A stretch of DNA of 64,000 nucleotides from Pseudomonadota bacterium (GCA_023410905.1 JAEYPL010000284.1:1-64000), one strand, 5' to 3'. Positions 1 to 8,523 are shown, numbered from the stretch's first letter. Notes: generated from the letters alone by a model not told the origin. A program made the numbers and translations.

Positions 1-799
1 ACTTGATGCTGCTGACATCGTGCTTGTCGCGATCCGGATGCGCAAGGATAGCGCTCAACATGACCGGCGCGAACCATGCGCCCGTCAGACGCTCCTGTTC
101 GATCGAGCGGATGGCGGCAGCGGCGTCGAAGTCGCGATGAATGCAGATCGTGCCGCCCACCCAGAGCACGGCCATGCCAGGCAGGTCGAAAGCGCCGACA
201 TGATAGAGAGGGCCGGTGATGAGCAGTCGATCCGACGCTGTCAGGCCGAGCGCCAGAACGTGATCGGCGTTCTTCCAGTAGAAGTTGCCGTATGTGTGTA
301 TGACCCCCTTGGGGCGATCGGTCGTGCCAGATGTGTACATCAGGCGGAAGAGATCGTCGGGACCGGTGAAGTGCATGACGGCAGGCTCGGCGTCGCCGGC
401 GAGCCTTGTCGAATCCGACTGTGCAGCAGCGTCGATCAGCACGGTATTGCCGATCCCCGAGACGAGCGGCGCGAGCTCTTCATCAGCAAAGACGAGCTTC
501 GCGCCGGCGTGGCCAGTGATGTAGGTGACCTCGTCGGGCGCGAGGCGATAATTGACCGGCAGAAAAACCGCGCCAATGTGGCTCGCTGCGAAGGACAGTT
601 CGACAAATGCCGCACTATTTTTCATCACCGCAGCGACGATATCGCCCGGGCCGATGCCACGAGTCGCCAGATATCCCGCCGTCTTTTCGATGCGCGCACT
701 CAGCGTCGCATAGTCGAGGCGCGTACTCCCATAGATCAGAGCAAGCGCGGAAGGTGTACGGCGCGCATGAAAGCGGATGAAGCTCGAAAGGTTCAGCAT
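1..799 (-). CDS. AMP-dependent acyl-CoA ligase, C-terminus cut by window edge
   Basis: Acyl-CoA synthetase of the ANL superfamily. It would activate a carboxylic acid to its CoA thioester through an acyl-adenylate. Only the first 266 codons lie in the window; the gene runs off position 1. The ATP-binding P-loop of the family is readable as YTSGTTDRPKG, with Tyr at about residue 155 and Lys at about 164, and the preceding N-terminal segment (about residues 15-110) has the usual ligase pattern. The start ATG at 799 begins MLNLSSF. It is the last visible gene of a leftward operon, 21 bases after the acyl-CoA dehydrogenase stop. This suggests it activates the substrate of that pathway. Substrate is not predictable. 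Confidence 0.88.
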   Translation of the reverse strand, partial: MLNLSSFIRFHARRTPSALALIYGSTRLDYATLSARIEKTAGYLATRGIGPGDIVAAVMKNSAAFVELSFAASHIGAVFLPVNYRLAPDEVTYITGHAGAKLVFADEELAPLVSGIGNTVLIDAAAQSDSTRLAGDAEPAVMHFTGPDDLFRLMYTSGTTDRPKGVIHTYGNFYWKNADHVLALGLTASDRLLITGPLYHVGAFDLPGMAVLWVGGTICIHRDFDAAAAIRSIEQERLTGAWFAPVMLSAILAHPDRDKHDVSSIK

Positions 800-820
800 G
801 ATGCAATGCTCCTGACGACC

Positions 821-1993
821 TCAATACGATCGCGGCAGCCCCAGGTTCTGTCCCGCGATGAAGTTCAAGATCATCTCCTCCGAGATCGGCGCGAAGCGGA
901 AGAGACGCGCGTCGCGCCACAGTCGCTCGACGTGCATGTCCTTGGCAAAGCCCATGCCGCCCATGGTCTGCATAGACTGCTCGATACCGGCCGATGCCGC
1001 TTGTGACGCTATCAGCTTGCCGACATTGGCCTCGGTGCCGAACGGCTTCCCAGCGTCGAACAGCGCTGCCGCCTTAAGGTTCATCAATCGAGCGCACTGC
1101 ACTTCCGCCCAGTGCTGAGCGAGCGGAAACTGCAGCCCCTGATAGCTGGCGATCGGCTTGCCGCCGAAAACGCGGCGCTCCTTCGCGTAGTCGACAGCGA
1201 GGCGGATGGCGAGATCGGCGGCCCCGACGAGACCGGCCGTCGTGACGATACGCTCGGTGTTCAGAACGTCGAGAAGCTCGTACCAACCGCCGTCGAGCGT
1301 GCCGAGAAGCTCGCTGCCGTCGATCTCGACATCATCGAAGAAGACGTTGCAAGCCGAGAGCGTGTTGGTGCCGACCTTCTCGATGGGAGCGTAGGTCAAC
1401 CCGTTCCGCGCAACGTCGATCATGAACATGGAGAGGCCGTGCGTACGCTTCGGCGAGTCCTCGACCTTGGTCGTGCGCGCAATGACCAGCATCTTCTGCG
1501 CGGATTCGACGCCCGTGATCCAGATCTTTCGTCCGTTGAGACGCCAGCCATTGCCAGAGCGCGTCGCGAATGTCTTTATCTCAAGGCTATTGGAGCCTGC
1601 ATCGGGCTCGGTCAGCGCCATACAGCAGTTGATTTCACCCGAGATGATCTTCGGGAGAAGATCGCGCCGCATGGTGTCGCTGCCGAAGCGCGCGATCGAG
1701 ACGCCACCGAAGATCGGATTGATCATGAAGAGCTGACCGACGGTGCAACCACCACCGCTCGCCGCAAGCTGCTCGATGATCAGGGCCATCTCGACCATGC
1801 CGAGGCCGCTGCCACCATGGGCCTCGGGAAGAGCGACGCCGCAGAGCCCGGCCGCGCATACTGCGTGCCAAAGCTCCTGCGGAAAGGCCTTCTGTGCATC
1901 CTGCTCGCGCCAATAGTCGAGACCGAAGTGTTCGCCGATCTTGCGCGCGCTTTCTGCGATCATCTTCTGTTCGTCGGTCAGTTCGAAGTCCAT
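821..1993 (-). CDS. acyl-CoA dehydrogenase (390 aa)
   Basis: FAD-dependent acyl-CoA dehydrogenase, introducing an alpha-beta double bond into an acyl-CoA. The length of 390 residues is typical. The N-terminal helical domain starts MDFELTDEQKMIAES. The middle beta domain carries the CMALTEPDAGSN signature, and the C-terminal helical domain holds the YAKERRVFGGKP motif. The position that usually holds the catalytic Glu of medium-chain enzymes (YEG) reads FAP. A Glu at about residue 247 (NTERIVTT) sits where isovaleryl-CoA dehydrogenase places its base, so the protein is probably active on a branched or bulky substrate (inference). The start at 1993 was chosen over an upstream in-frame codon because the family begins here. 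Confidence 0.93.
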   Translation of the reverse strand: MDFELTDEQKMIAESARKIGEHFGLDYWREQDAQKAFPQELWHAVCAAGLCGVALPEAHGGSGLGMVEMALIIEQLAASGGGCTVGQLFMINPIFGGVSIARFGSDTMRRDLLPKIISGEINCCMALTEPDAGSNSLEIKTFATRSGNGWRLNGRKIWITGVESAQKMLVIARTTKVEDSPKRTHGLSMFMIDVARNGLTYAPIEKVGTNTLSACNVFFDDVEIDGSELLGTLDGGWYELLDVLNTERIVTTAGLVGAADLAIRLAVDYAKERRVFGGKPIASYQGLQFPLAQHWAEVQCARLMNLKAAALFDAGKPFGTEANVGKLIASQAASAGIEQSMQTMGGMGFAKDMHVERLWRDARLFRFAPISEEMILNFIAGQNLGLPRSY

Positions 1994-2010
1994 GGCACTT
2001 TCCGTTAGGC

Positions 2011-3081
2011 TCAGACGGCGAGCAAATGAAGCGGCTCTTCCAGCAGCGCGACGATATGATCGAGAACTCGGGCAGCCGATTCGTGATCGAGCACACTGCT
2101 GTCGTACGAAATGGCGAGTGTCATCTCGTGGCTTGCGGTGTCCCCGCGCGCCGCGCGAACACCACCAACACCGAGGGCCATCCGCCATCCCACGGGAATC
2201 GTCGGCACGAGAAGGCGCACCTTGCCATCAACGATGAAGATTGCGAGATCGCCTGCGTCGCTTGCCGGTTGCGCTTGTGCGATACGCGTGGCCATGGCCG
2301 ACAGCGTATCGCGCGGAGAACCTTCGATAGCAACGAGAGAGTTGCCCATCGCGAAACCGATGCGAGCAGGATCATCACCATCTCCTGCGAGCGCTTTTGT
2401 GCCGGCGAGCACGACGTAGGCCAACCTTTCGAAAGCCCGGCCGCTCGCGCCCGCGAGACGCGCATCGAGCGCGCGCAACGCGCTGACATCAACGTCTGCA
2501 CTCACGAAGGAGAGTGCCGAGCGGGCGGAGGACGCGTGCGCCGCGCGTTCCGCTGCGGGTACGACAGGAACAATCTGGCGGGATGAAGTCTGCCCGCCCT
2601 TTGCGTTGAGGACATCGGCGGATTTGATGCGTCCGCGTGGACCGGAGCCTTCCACGCTCCTGAGATCAATACCCGCCTCTCGCGCCAGACGCCGTGCATA
2701 CGGCGTGGCGATGATGCGCTCTTGTGGATCGCGCATATGTGGAGGCGCCGCATCGCGCTGTGGTGCTGCTTCGACCACCTCTTCCGTGTTAGGTACCGCA
2801 CCCAGATCGGTTGCCACACGCACGGCCGCAGTTACGCCTTCGAGACGCCAGCGCGCAATCGGCGTTCCGACGGGCACGACATCGCCCTCGCGCGAAAGCA
2901 GATCAGCCATCTCCCCCGACGCGGGCGCTTCGACATCATTCGCGATCTTGTCGGTCTCGATGACGACGATGATATCGCCTGCGCTGAAGCGCTGACCTGG
3001 CGCGACCAGCCAGCGCGCAACGGTGCCCTCGGTCATTGTGAGACCGAGCTTCGGCATCAGCAGGTCGGCGATATCGCCCAT
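2011..3081 (-). CDS. 2-oxoacid dehydrogenase E2-like protein lacking the catalytic His
   Basis: Dihydrolipoamide acyltransferase (E2) component, 356 residues. An N-terminal lipoyl domain carries the lipoylatable Lys45 in ETDKIA. A peripheral subunit-binding domain follows at about 118-155 (ATPYARRLAREAGIDL). The rest resembles the acyltransferase core. The family active-site motif DHRxxDG is DSSVLDH here, with Ser328 in place of the catalytic His, so transferase activity is doubtful. It lies three bases after the enoyl-CoA hydratase stop, in the E1 operon, and should accept acyl groups from the E1 pair on its lipoyl arm. No E3 gene is present nearby. It could instead be a lipoyl carrier or structural core. 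Confidence 0.85.
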   Translation of the reverse strand: MGDIADLLMPKLGLTMTEGTVARWLVAPGQRFSAGDIIVVIETDKIANDVEAPASGEMADLLSREGDVVPVGTPIARWRLEGVTAAVRVATDLGAVPNTEEVVEAAPQRDAAPPHMRDPQERIIATPYARRLAREAGIDLRSVEGSGPRGRIKSADVLNAKGGQTSSRQIVPVVPAAERAAHASSARSALSFVSADVDVSALRALDARLAGASGRAFERLAYVVLAGTKALAGDGDDPARIGFAMGNSLVAIEGSPRDTLSAMATRIAQAQPASDAGDLAIFIVDGKVRLLVPTIPVGWRMALGVGGVRAARGDTASHEMTLAISYDSSVLDHESAARVLDHIVALLEEPLHLLAV

Positions 3082-3084
3082 GTT

Positions 3085-3870
3085 TCAATGGCCGGTGAAT
3101 TTTGGCGCGCGCTTCTCGAGAAATGCGCTGCAGCCTTCCTTCGAATCCGCAGTGTCGAGCACCAAACCGATCATGGCCTGCTCGTGCATCAGCGCTGCCG
3201 AGAGCGGCATGTCACCGCCGCTGTTGAGCGTCCGCTTGAGCAGCTTCAGGACGAGCGGCGATTTCGAGACCATCTTCGCGGCCATCTCGCGAGCAGCGGT
3301 CATGACCTCCGATTTCGGAACGATCTTGTTGGCGAGACCAATCGCAACCGCCTCCTGCGCTGATATCTGCTCGCCCGTGAACATGATCTCCTTGGCGCGA
3401 CAGAGCGGCACCTGACGAATGATGCGTTGCGTGCCGCCTGCGCCCGGAAAGAGGCCGAGCGTGATCTCCGGGAGACCAAGGCGTGCGTTGTCGGCGAGAA
3501 TACGAATGTCGGTCGCGAGAATGAGCTCCGTGCCGCCGCCAAGTGCATAACCATTGACCGCGGCAATGGTCGGCTTGTCGCAGAGCTCAATACGCCGGAA
3601 CACGCGATGGATGATCTCGCCGAACTCTTCGTAATGACGCAGGCCATCGCGTGACTTGAGGTCCGCAATATCGCCGCCCGCAACGAACGCGCGATCGCCG
3701 GCGCCCGTAATGATAATGACCTGCACCGCCGGATCGGCCTCGATCTTGGTCCATGCCTCCTCGAGCGTCAGGAGAGTCGGGATGTCGAGAGCGTTGAGTG
3801 TCTTCGGTCGATTGATCGTGACGACGGCAATACCGTCGGCGATATCGGTGAGAATGGCGTCACTGGTCAT
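3085..3870 (-). CDS. enoyl-CoA hydratase/isomerase (crotonase family)
   Basis: Crotonase-fold protein of 261 residues that would hydrate a 2-enoyl-CoA. The oxyanion-hole segment (GAGDRAFVAGGDI, about 56-68) is present. Both catalytic Glu of true hydratases are kept, Glu115 in GGGTEL and Glu135 in GLPE, with the usual 20-residue spacing. This favours hydratase activity over a different crotonase chemistry. It sits between the E1 beta and E2 genes with only 18 and 3 bases of spacing, so it belongs to the same transcript and probably acts directly after the acyl-CoA dehydrogenase of the cluster. Confidence 0.92.
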   Translation of the reverse strand: MTSDAILTDIADGIAVVTINRPKTLNALDIPTLLTLEEAWTKIEADPAVQVIIITGAGDRAFVAGGDIADLKSRDGLRHYEEFGEIIHRVFRRIELCDKPTIAAVNGYALGGGTELILATDIRILADNARLGLPEITLGLFPGAGGTQRIIRQVPLCRAKEIMFTGEQISAQEAVAIGLANKIVPKSEVMTAAREMAAKMVSKSPLVLKLLKRTLNSGGDMPLSAALMHEQAMIGLVLDTADSKEGCSAFLEKRAPKFTGH

Positions 3871-3888
3871 GGCGTTCCTCGATTCTTT

Positions 3889-4863
3889 TTATGCGAGCGT
3901 GCGGCGCACAGCTTCGACGATGCGCGCAGCATCCGGTCGATAGTGCGCCTCGAGTTCCTTCGCGAAGGGGACAGGCATGAATGGCGCGCCAACACGCACG
4001 ATCGGGCCGTCGAGCTCATCAAAGCCGACATCTGCCATGCGCGCCGCGATCTCCGCACCGACGCCGAAGGCCTCGACAGCTTCATGCACGATCACAAGCC
4101 GATGCGTTCGCGCGAGAGAGGCCAGCACAGCGGCTTCATCCCAGGGCTGAAGAGAGCGAAGATCAATAACCTCCGCCTCGATACCATCTTTCGCGAGGCG
4201 GCCCGTCGCATCGAGCGCGACTGCACGCATCGCGCCATACGTGACAATCGTTGCATCACGGCCGGATCGCGCGACATCCGCCTTGCCAACGGGTACGCTC
4301 GGCAACGGCTCGGGTAGCTCGCCCTTCAGCGCGTACAGGCTCTTGTTCTCGACGACAATGACCGGATCCGGATCGCCGATCGCAGCACGCGTCAACGCAT
4401 AGGCATCCGCGACTGTCGCCGGGCATACGACCTTGAGCCCAGGGACATGCGCGAGCCAGGCTTCGAGGCACTGCGAGTGCTGTGGTCCGGCATTGATACC
4501 GCCGCCATGCGGGAGGCGCACCACCATGGGCAATGCGTACTGCCCGCCGAACATGAAGCGCGCTTTCGCCGCCTGATTGACGAGCGCGTCCATGGACAGC
4601 GTCACGAAGTCCATGAACATGATTTCGACGACGGGTTTCAGACCGCTCATGGCCGCGCCAACGGCCGCGCCAACGATGGCCGCTTCGGAGATTGGTGTGT
4701 CACGCACGCGATCGGAGCCGAAGCGATCGAGCAGCCCGCGTGTGACGCCGAAGGGGCCACCCGGTGCCGCAATATCCTCACCGAACAGCACCACGCTGTC
4801 GTCCGCCGCCATGGCATCGGCAAGCGCGCGGTTGATGGCCTGGCCGAAGCGCACCTCGCTCAT
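3889..4863 (-). CDS. 2-oxoacid/acetoin dehydrogenase E1 component, beta subunit
   Basis: Beta subunit (324 aa) of a heterotetrameric thiamine diphosphate-dependent dehydrogenase E1. It has the transketolase-like pyrimidine-binding domain (about 4-180) with VVLFGEDIA and DTPISEAAIVGAAVGAA, and the C-terminal transketolase domain (about 195-315). It pairs with the alpha subunit upstream, whose stop overlaps this start in ATGA, so translation is coupled and stoichiometry is set. The complex would decarboxylate a 2-oxoacid, or cleave acetoin-like substrates, and load the product on the lipoyl protein. Which of these applies cannot be told from the sequence. Confidence 0.93.
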   Translation of the reverse strand: MSEVRFGQAINRALADAMAADDSVVLFGEDIAAPGGPFGVTRGLLDRFGSDRVRDTPISEAAIVGAAVGAAMSGLKPVVEIMFMDFVTLSMDALVNQAAKARFMFGGQYALPMVVRLPHGGGINAGPQHSQCLEAWLAHVPGLKVVCPATVADAYALTRAAIGDPDPVIVVENKSLYALKGELPEPLPSVPVGKADVARSGRDATIVTYGAMRAVALDATGRLAKDGIEAEVIDLRSLQPWDEAAVLASLARTHRLVIVHEAVEAFGVGAEIAARMADVGFDELDGPIVRVGAPFMPVPFAKELEAHYRPDAARIVEAVRRTLA

Positions 4864-5867
4864 GGCCGAGCCTCCGCATTGCCGTAGACATCGCGCAGGG
4901 CGTCGCCAAACGCAGGCGCCGTGCCAGCCCGCGCACGCACAACCGCAGCATCGACACGCGCGACGGCATCGTGCTCTGCGGCTTCGATTTCCGCTGCGGG
5001 CATACCGTCCGATGCCAATCGCCGTTCGAGGCGGCCAATGGGATCGTCGTCGCTACGCGCGGCATCGGCGGCATCGCGATATTTCTGCGGATCTCCCTCG
5101 AAGTGTCCGCGCACGCGCGTCGTACGGCATTCGAGGAAGCGAGGGCCGCCGCTGCTGCGGATTTCGGCCACGAGCGTGCGCGCCACGTCATGGACGGCCA
5201 GCACGTCATTGCCATCGATGGAGCGCGCTTCAATGCGGTGGCTCAGAGCGAGCGCGCACGGATCACCCGCGAGCTGCCGCGATGTCGGAGAGAACTCCGA
5301 CCAGCCGTTGTTCTCGCAAACGAAGAGTACCGGCAGTCGCCAGATGGACGCGAGGTTGAAGCTCTCGTGCATCGCGCCCTCGGCTAACGCGCCATCGCCG
5401 AAGAAAACCGTTGCCACGGCCCCGTTGCGTTTCACCTGATGGGCGAGCGCGCTGCCGACCGCGATCGGAAGTCCTGCCCCGACGATGCCATTCGCGCCGA
5501 GCATGCCGACGGCCGCATCGGCAACGTGCATCGAGCCACCCCGGCCTTTGCACATGCCCTCTGCCTTACCCATGATTTCGAGAAAGAAGCGCTCAAGATC
5601 GAGCCCCTTTGCCAGCGCGTGCCCATGACCACGATGGTTCGAGGCGAGCGTATCCGCGGGCCCAAGCGCCGCACACACGCCGGCTGCCACGCCTTCCTGC
5701 CCGACCGAGAGATGAATGAAGCCCGGCACCTCGCCGTCAGCGAAAAGTTGCGCGAGGCGCAGCTCGGCCTCGCGGATCAGCCGCATGGTCCGCAACAGAT
5801 CGATGGGTGAAGCGCTGTCCGCCGCGGTCAAGCCGAAATCCTCCAGCCGTTGGGACAATGGCGGCAC
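4860..5867 (-). CDS. 2-oxoacid/acetoin dehydrogenase E1 component, alpha subunit
   Basis: Alpha subunit (335 aa) binding thiamine diphosphate. The ThDP/Mg motif runs from GDGALAEG (about residue 150) to the NN pair in CENNGW. Earlier segments such as PGFIHLSVGQEGVAAGVCAAL and GRGGSMHVAD are typical of the acetoin-dehydrogenase type of E1 alpha. First gene of the leftward operon E1 alpha, E1 beta, hydratase, E2-like, acyl-CoA dehydrogenase, acyl-CoA ligase. Its promoter region is shared with the divergent TetR regulator at 5982, and an imperfect palindrome lies between them. Confidence 0.93.
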   Translation of the reverse strand: MPPLSQRLEDFGLTAADSASPIDLLRTMRLIREAELRLAQLFADGEVPGFIHLSVGQEGVAAGVCAALGPADTLASNHRGHGHALAKGLDLERFFLEIMGKAEGMCKGRGGSMHVADAAVGMLGANGIVGAGLPIAVGSALAHQVKRNGAVATVFFGDGALAEGAMHESFNLASIWRLPVLFVCENNGWSEFSPTSRQLAGDPCALALSHRIEARSIDGNDVLAVHDVARTLVAEIRSSGGPRFLECRTTRVRGHFEGDPQKYRDAADAARSDDDPIGRLERRLASDGMPAAEIEAAEHDAVARVDAAVVRARAGTAPAFGDALRDVYGNAEARP

Positions 5868-5906
5868 TATTCTCGGCAGGGAAGGATCGGGGTGTCAAGG
5901 ATAATG

Positions 5907-5923
5907 AATGATGAGCCATGATT
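5907..5923. promoter_or_regulatory. candidate TetR operator between E1 alpha and the TetR gene
   Basis: Imperfect palindrome AATGATG-AGC-CATGATT in the 114-base divergent promoter region. On the minus strand it reads GAATCATGGCTC, which nearly matches GAATCATGACTC just downstream of the tetR gene. Assignment to the TetR protein is inferred from position and from this repetition. Confidence 0.4.
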
Positions 5924-5981
5924 CGTATTTATTGACGAGCTGCGCGCCATAGCGCTAATCTTTGAGCCAGCGAGGTCCGCG

Positions 5982-7058
5982 ATGCTCGAGAAAAAATCCT
6001 CTGAGGGGGCCGATACCGCAGGCGAAGCCGCCCCAGGCCGCAGGCGCCGCGCCGACCGCGCCATCGAAACGCGGCGCAAGCTGATTGACGCGGCGGCCAA
6101 GGTCGTGGGCGCGGAAGGTTACGCGAACGCTTCGGTCGCCAAGGTCACAGCGCTTGCCGAGATTGCCCAAGGCACATTCTACAACTACTTCGCCTCGCAG
6201 CAGGATCTATTCGACCAGCTGCTCCCCGAACTCGGCACCGAACTGCTCGAGTTCATTCGCCAGCGCACCGCCGGGCAGAGCGACAGCTTCGTGCGCGAGG
6301 AGATCGGCTTTCGCGCCTTCTTCGACTTTCTCGCCGAACGCCCCGAATTCTACCGCATTCTCAACGAGGCGGAGACGTTCGCGCCGAAGGCTTACCACGA
6401 TCACATGCGCAACATGGCCGGCGGCTACATGCGCGCGCTCTCGCGCAGCCACGCGAAGGACGAATTGCCAGGCTTCGAGCGGCGCGAGCTCGAGGTCATC
6501 ATCTACACCATGCTCGCGGCCCGCAACTACCTCAGCTATCGCTATCTTTTTCGCGATGGCCGCGCGCGGCGCCTGCCGGCCTGGGTCGACCATGCCTATA
6601 TGAAGCTCATGACCGGGGGCCTGCTGTATGGCGGCACGGCGGACAAGCCGCGACGCGCCCGCCGCAGCGCCAAGGCGACCGATGACGCGATCATCAGCGA
6701 TGCCGCCCACTTCCGCACAGCCCCGGCGAGCCCGGGCGAAGCGCGCGTCGATCTCGAAGTAACGGATGCGTGCCTTGGTGCGGATGGCGCGATCCGCCGA
6801 GGCATCCTCCTGAAGCTGATCGAGGCCGCCGCCACCGCCGCAGCGATCGAGATTTCCGAGATACCGCCCCGTCTTCTGAGCCTGTCCACCGCCTTTCCGA
6901 ACCCCGCTGGGGATGAGAATCTAACGGCGATCGCGCGGGCGCAGGGAAGCGGAAGCTCCGTCCATGTGAGCGTCGAAGTTCACGCGGCGAACGGCGCGGG
7001 ACGCGCAATCGCGACGGCACAGGCCGTCTATGAGGCGGAACGTCGCGATGTAACATGA
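5982..7058 (+). CDS. TetR-family regulator fused to a C-terminal hotdog-like domain
   Basis: Transcriptional regulator of 358 residues, much longer than the usual 190-220. Residues about 30-80 form the TetR helix-turn-helix, with ETRRKLIDAAAKVV and GTFYNYFASQQDLFDQLL. Residues about 85-215 are the all-helical ligand domain. After an Arg/Ala-rich linker, residues about 240-355 look like a hotdog thioesterase-type fold: GILLKLIEAAATAAA, then strands with LSLSTAFPNPAG and VHVSVEVHAANG. The fusion suggests that the regulator senses an acyl-CoA. It is divergent from the E1-E2 operon and directly upstream of the Liv operon, so it probably controls both. The fold of the second domain is my reading, not a confirmed match. 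Confidence 0.85.
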   Translation: MLEKKSSEGADTAGEAAPGRRRRADRAIETRRKLIDAAAKVVGAEGYANASVAKVTALAEIAQGTFYNYFASQQDLFDQLLPELGTELLEFIRQRTAGQSDSFVREEIGFRAFFDFLAERPEFYRILNEAETFAPKAYHDHMRNMAGGYMRALSRSHAKDELPGFERRELEVIIYTMLAARNYLSYRYLFRDGRARRLPAWVDHAYMKLMTGGLLYGGTADKPRRARRSAKATDDAIISDAAHFRTAPASPGEARVDLEVTDACLGADGAIRRGILLKLIEAAATAAAIEISEIPPRLLSLSTAFPNPAGDENLTAIARAQGSGSSVHVSVEVHAANGAGRAIATAQAVYEAERRDVT

Positions 7059-7089
7059 ATCATGACTCGGGAATCATCTTGACGATGAT
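7057..7089. promoter_or_regulatory. candidate operator upstream of the first Liv operon
   Basis: Overlapping the tetR stop codon is GAATCATGACTC (7057-7068), nearly the same as the element in the other promoter controlled from this locus. It is followed by a perfect inverted repeat ATCATC-TTGAC-GATGAT (7073-7089). The position is about 85-115 bases upstream of the binding-protein start, which fits a repressor site. Confidence 0.4.
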
Positions 7090-7172
7090 CCGCAGCCTGA
7101 AGCACACTCGGGCCAATAACAAGGCCGATCCGTACGGCCGTTCACATTAGTGACTACTCAGGAGGAACACCC

Positions 7173-8432
7173 ATGGCTCGCAAGCGCGTCGAGCTCGATC
7201 GCCGCACCGTCCTCAAGGGCGCCGCGGCCGGAGCTGCTGCTACGATCTTTGCGCCCAATATTGTCGCGGCGCAGAACAAGGTCATCCGAATTGGCATGCC
7301 GACAATTCTTTCGGGCCGCGTCGCGCAGCTCGGCACGTCGTCGCGCAATGCCGTGCAGATGGAAGTCGAGAAAATCAACGCGGCGGGCGGTCTTGCCGGT
7401 CGCCAGATCGAAATGGTCATTCGCGACTCGAAGGGCCAGCCGCAGGAAGCCGCACGCGTCGCGCGCGAACTCGTGAACAGCGATGGCTGCGAAATCCTGC
7501 TCGACGGGGAGGCGTCATCCGGCTCATTCGCCGTGCAGGAGGTCGCGAAGGATCTCGGCGTGCTCGTAATGCACACCAACTCCGAGGCATCCTCGCTGAC
7601 AGCCGATCCCAAGATCCGCATCCCGCTCGCCTTCCGCTCGTGCCGCCAAGGTATTCATGATGCCGTGGTGAGCGGTGCGTACGCCGCCGAAATCGCCAAG
7701 ACAAAGAAGATCAATCGCTGGGCCACGTGCTCGCCGGACTACGCGTACGGTCGCGACAACACGCAGCTCTTCGTCGAGTACTTGAAGCACTTCTATCCCC
7801 AAGCCGAGGTGACGACCGAGGCATGGCCGAAGCTCTTCCAGCCCGACTATACGGAGGTCATTACGCGCGTCCTCCAGAGCAAGCCACAGGCGCTCTACTC
7901 GGCGCTTTGGGGCGGCGACCTCACCTCATGGGTGGATCAGGCCAGCATCTACGCGCTCTTCTCGCAGATGGAAGTATTCGCGATCAACATGGCCGACTAC
8001 ACCGTGCTGACCGCGGTGAAGAACCTTCCCAAAGGCATTCACTCGGCAACGCGCTACATCAAGACCTATCCCGCCACCAAGGAGAATGCCGCTTGGGGCG
8101 ACGAGTATCGCGCACGCTACAAGGAGTACCCCACCAACTGGTCGTGGGAGAACTGGGTCGGCATCCACTTCATCGCGGCAGGTGCGAAAAAAGCGAACTC
8201 CGCAGATGGCAAGAAGATCGCCGAGGCCATGCGCGGCCTCAAGATCGACTGCCCGTTCGGCACCGACGGCACGGTCACCATGCGTGCCGAGGATCAGACC
8301 GTGATCGGATACGCCATTGGCTGGGGCACCACGATCTCTGCGGAGCCCTATGTGCCGCAGGTGACCGGGGCAAACTGGGATACGATCCTCCAGCTCGAGG
8401 CCGAGTGGAAGAAGCGCAACAACTTCACCTGA
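7173..8432 (+). CDS. ABC importer substrate-binding protein, branched-chain amino acid type (Tat signal)
   Basis: Periplasmic type I binding protein of 419 residues, LivJ/HAAT family. The N-terminus carries a Tat-like signal with the twin Arg in DRRTVLKGAAAG and a hydrophobic stretch, with probable cleavage after IVAAQ. The mature start NKVIRIGMPTILSGR is the family's first strand. A good ribosome site (AGGAGG) precedes the ATG. First gene of an operon with two permeases, two ATPases and three catabolic enzymes, so the ligand is probably the carboxylic acid those enzymes degrade rather than an amino acid. The ligand cannot be named. Confidence 0.92.
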   Translation: MARKRVELDRRTVLKGAAAGAAATIFAPNIVAAQNKVIRIGMPTILSGRVAQLGTSSRNAVQMEVEKINAAGGLAGRQIEMVIRDSKGQPQEAARVARELVNSDGCEILLDGEASSGSFAVQEVAKDLGVLVMHTNSEASSLTADPKIRIPLAFRSCRQGIHDAVVSGAYAAEIAKTKKINRWATCSPDYAYGRDNTQLFVEYLKHFYPQAEVTTEAWPKLFQPDYTEVITRVLQSKPQALYSALWGGDLTSWVDQASIYALFSQMEVFAINMADYTVLTAVKNLPKGIHSATRYIKTYPATKENAAWGDEYRARYKEYPTNWSWENWVGIHFIAAGAKKANSADGKKIAEAMRGLKIDCPFGTDGTVTMRAEDQTVIGYAIGWGTTISAEPYVPQVTGANWDTILQLEAEWKKRNNFT

Positions 8433-8457
8433 TTTTGCGCCCGTTCGGAGCTACCAT

Positions 8458-8488
8458 CGCAGGGCTGAGGCATCTCCTTGGCCCTGCG
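8458..8488 (+). other. hairpin between binding-protein and permease genes
   Basis: Perfect 8-base inverted repeat CGCAGGGC / GCCCTGCG with a 15-base loop in the only sizeable gap of the operon, directly after the binding-protein gene. There is no T-run, so it is more likely to protect or partly attenuate the transcript than to be a full terminator. Such hairpins commonly raise binding-protein levels over permease levels. Confidence 0.5.
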
Positions 8489-8523
8489 AGTGATTTGGAA
8501 CAGACCACCATCCGAGGTGACGC

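Noticed and set aside
20..1006. Long open frame on the plus strand across the acyl-CoA ligase and dehydrogenase genes
   Set aside because: It is antisense to two clear genes and encodes an Arg-rich protein of no known type; it reflects GC-rich codon bias.
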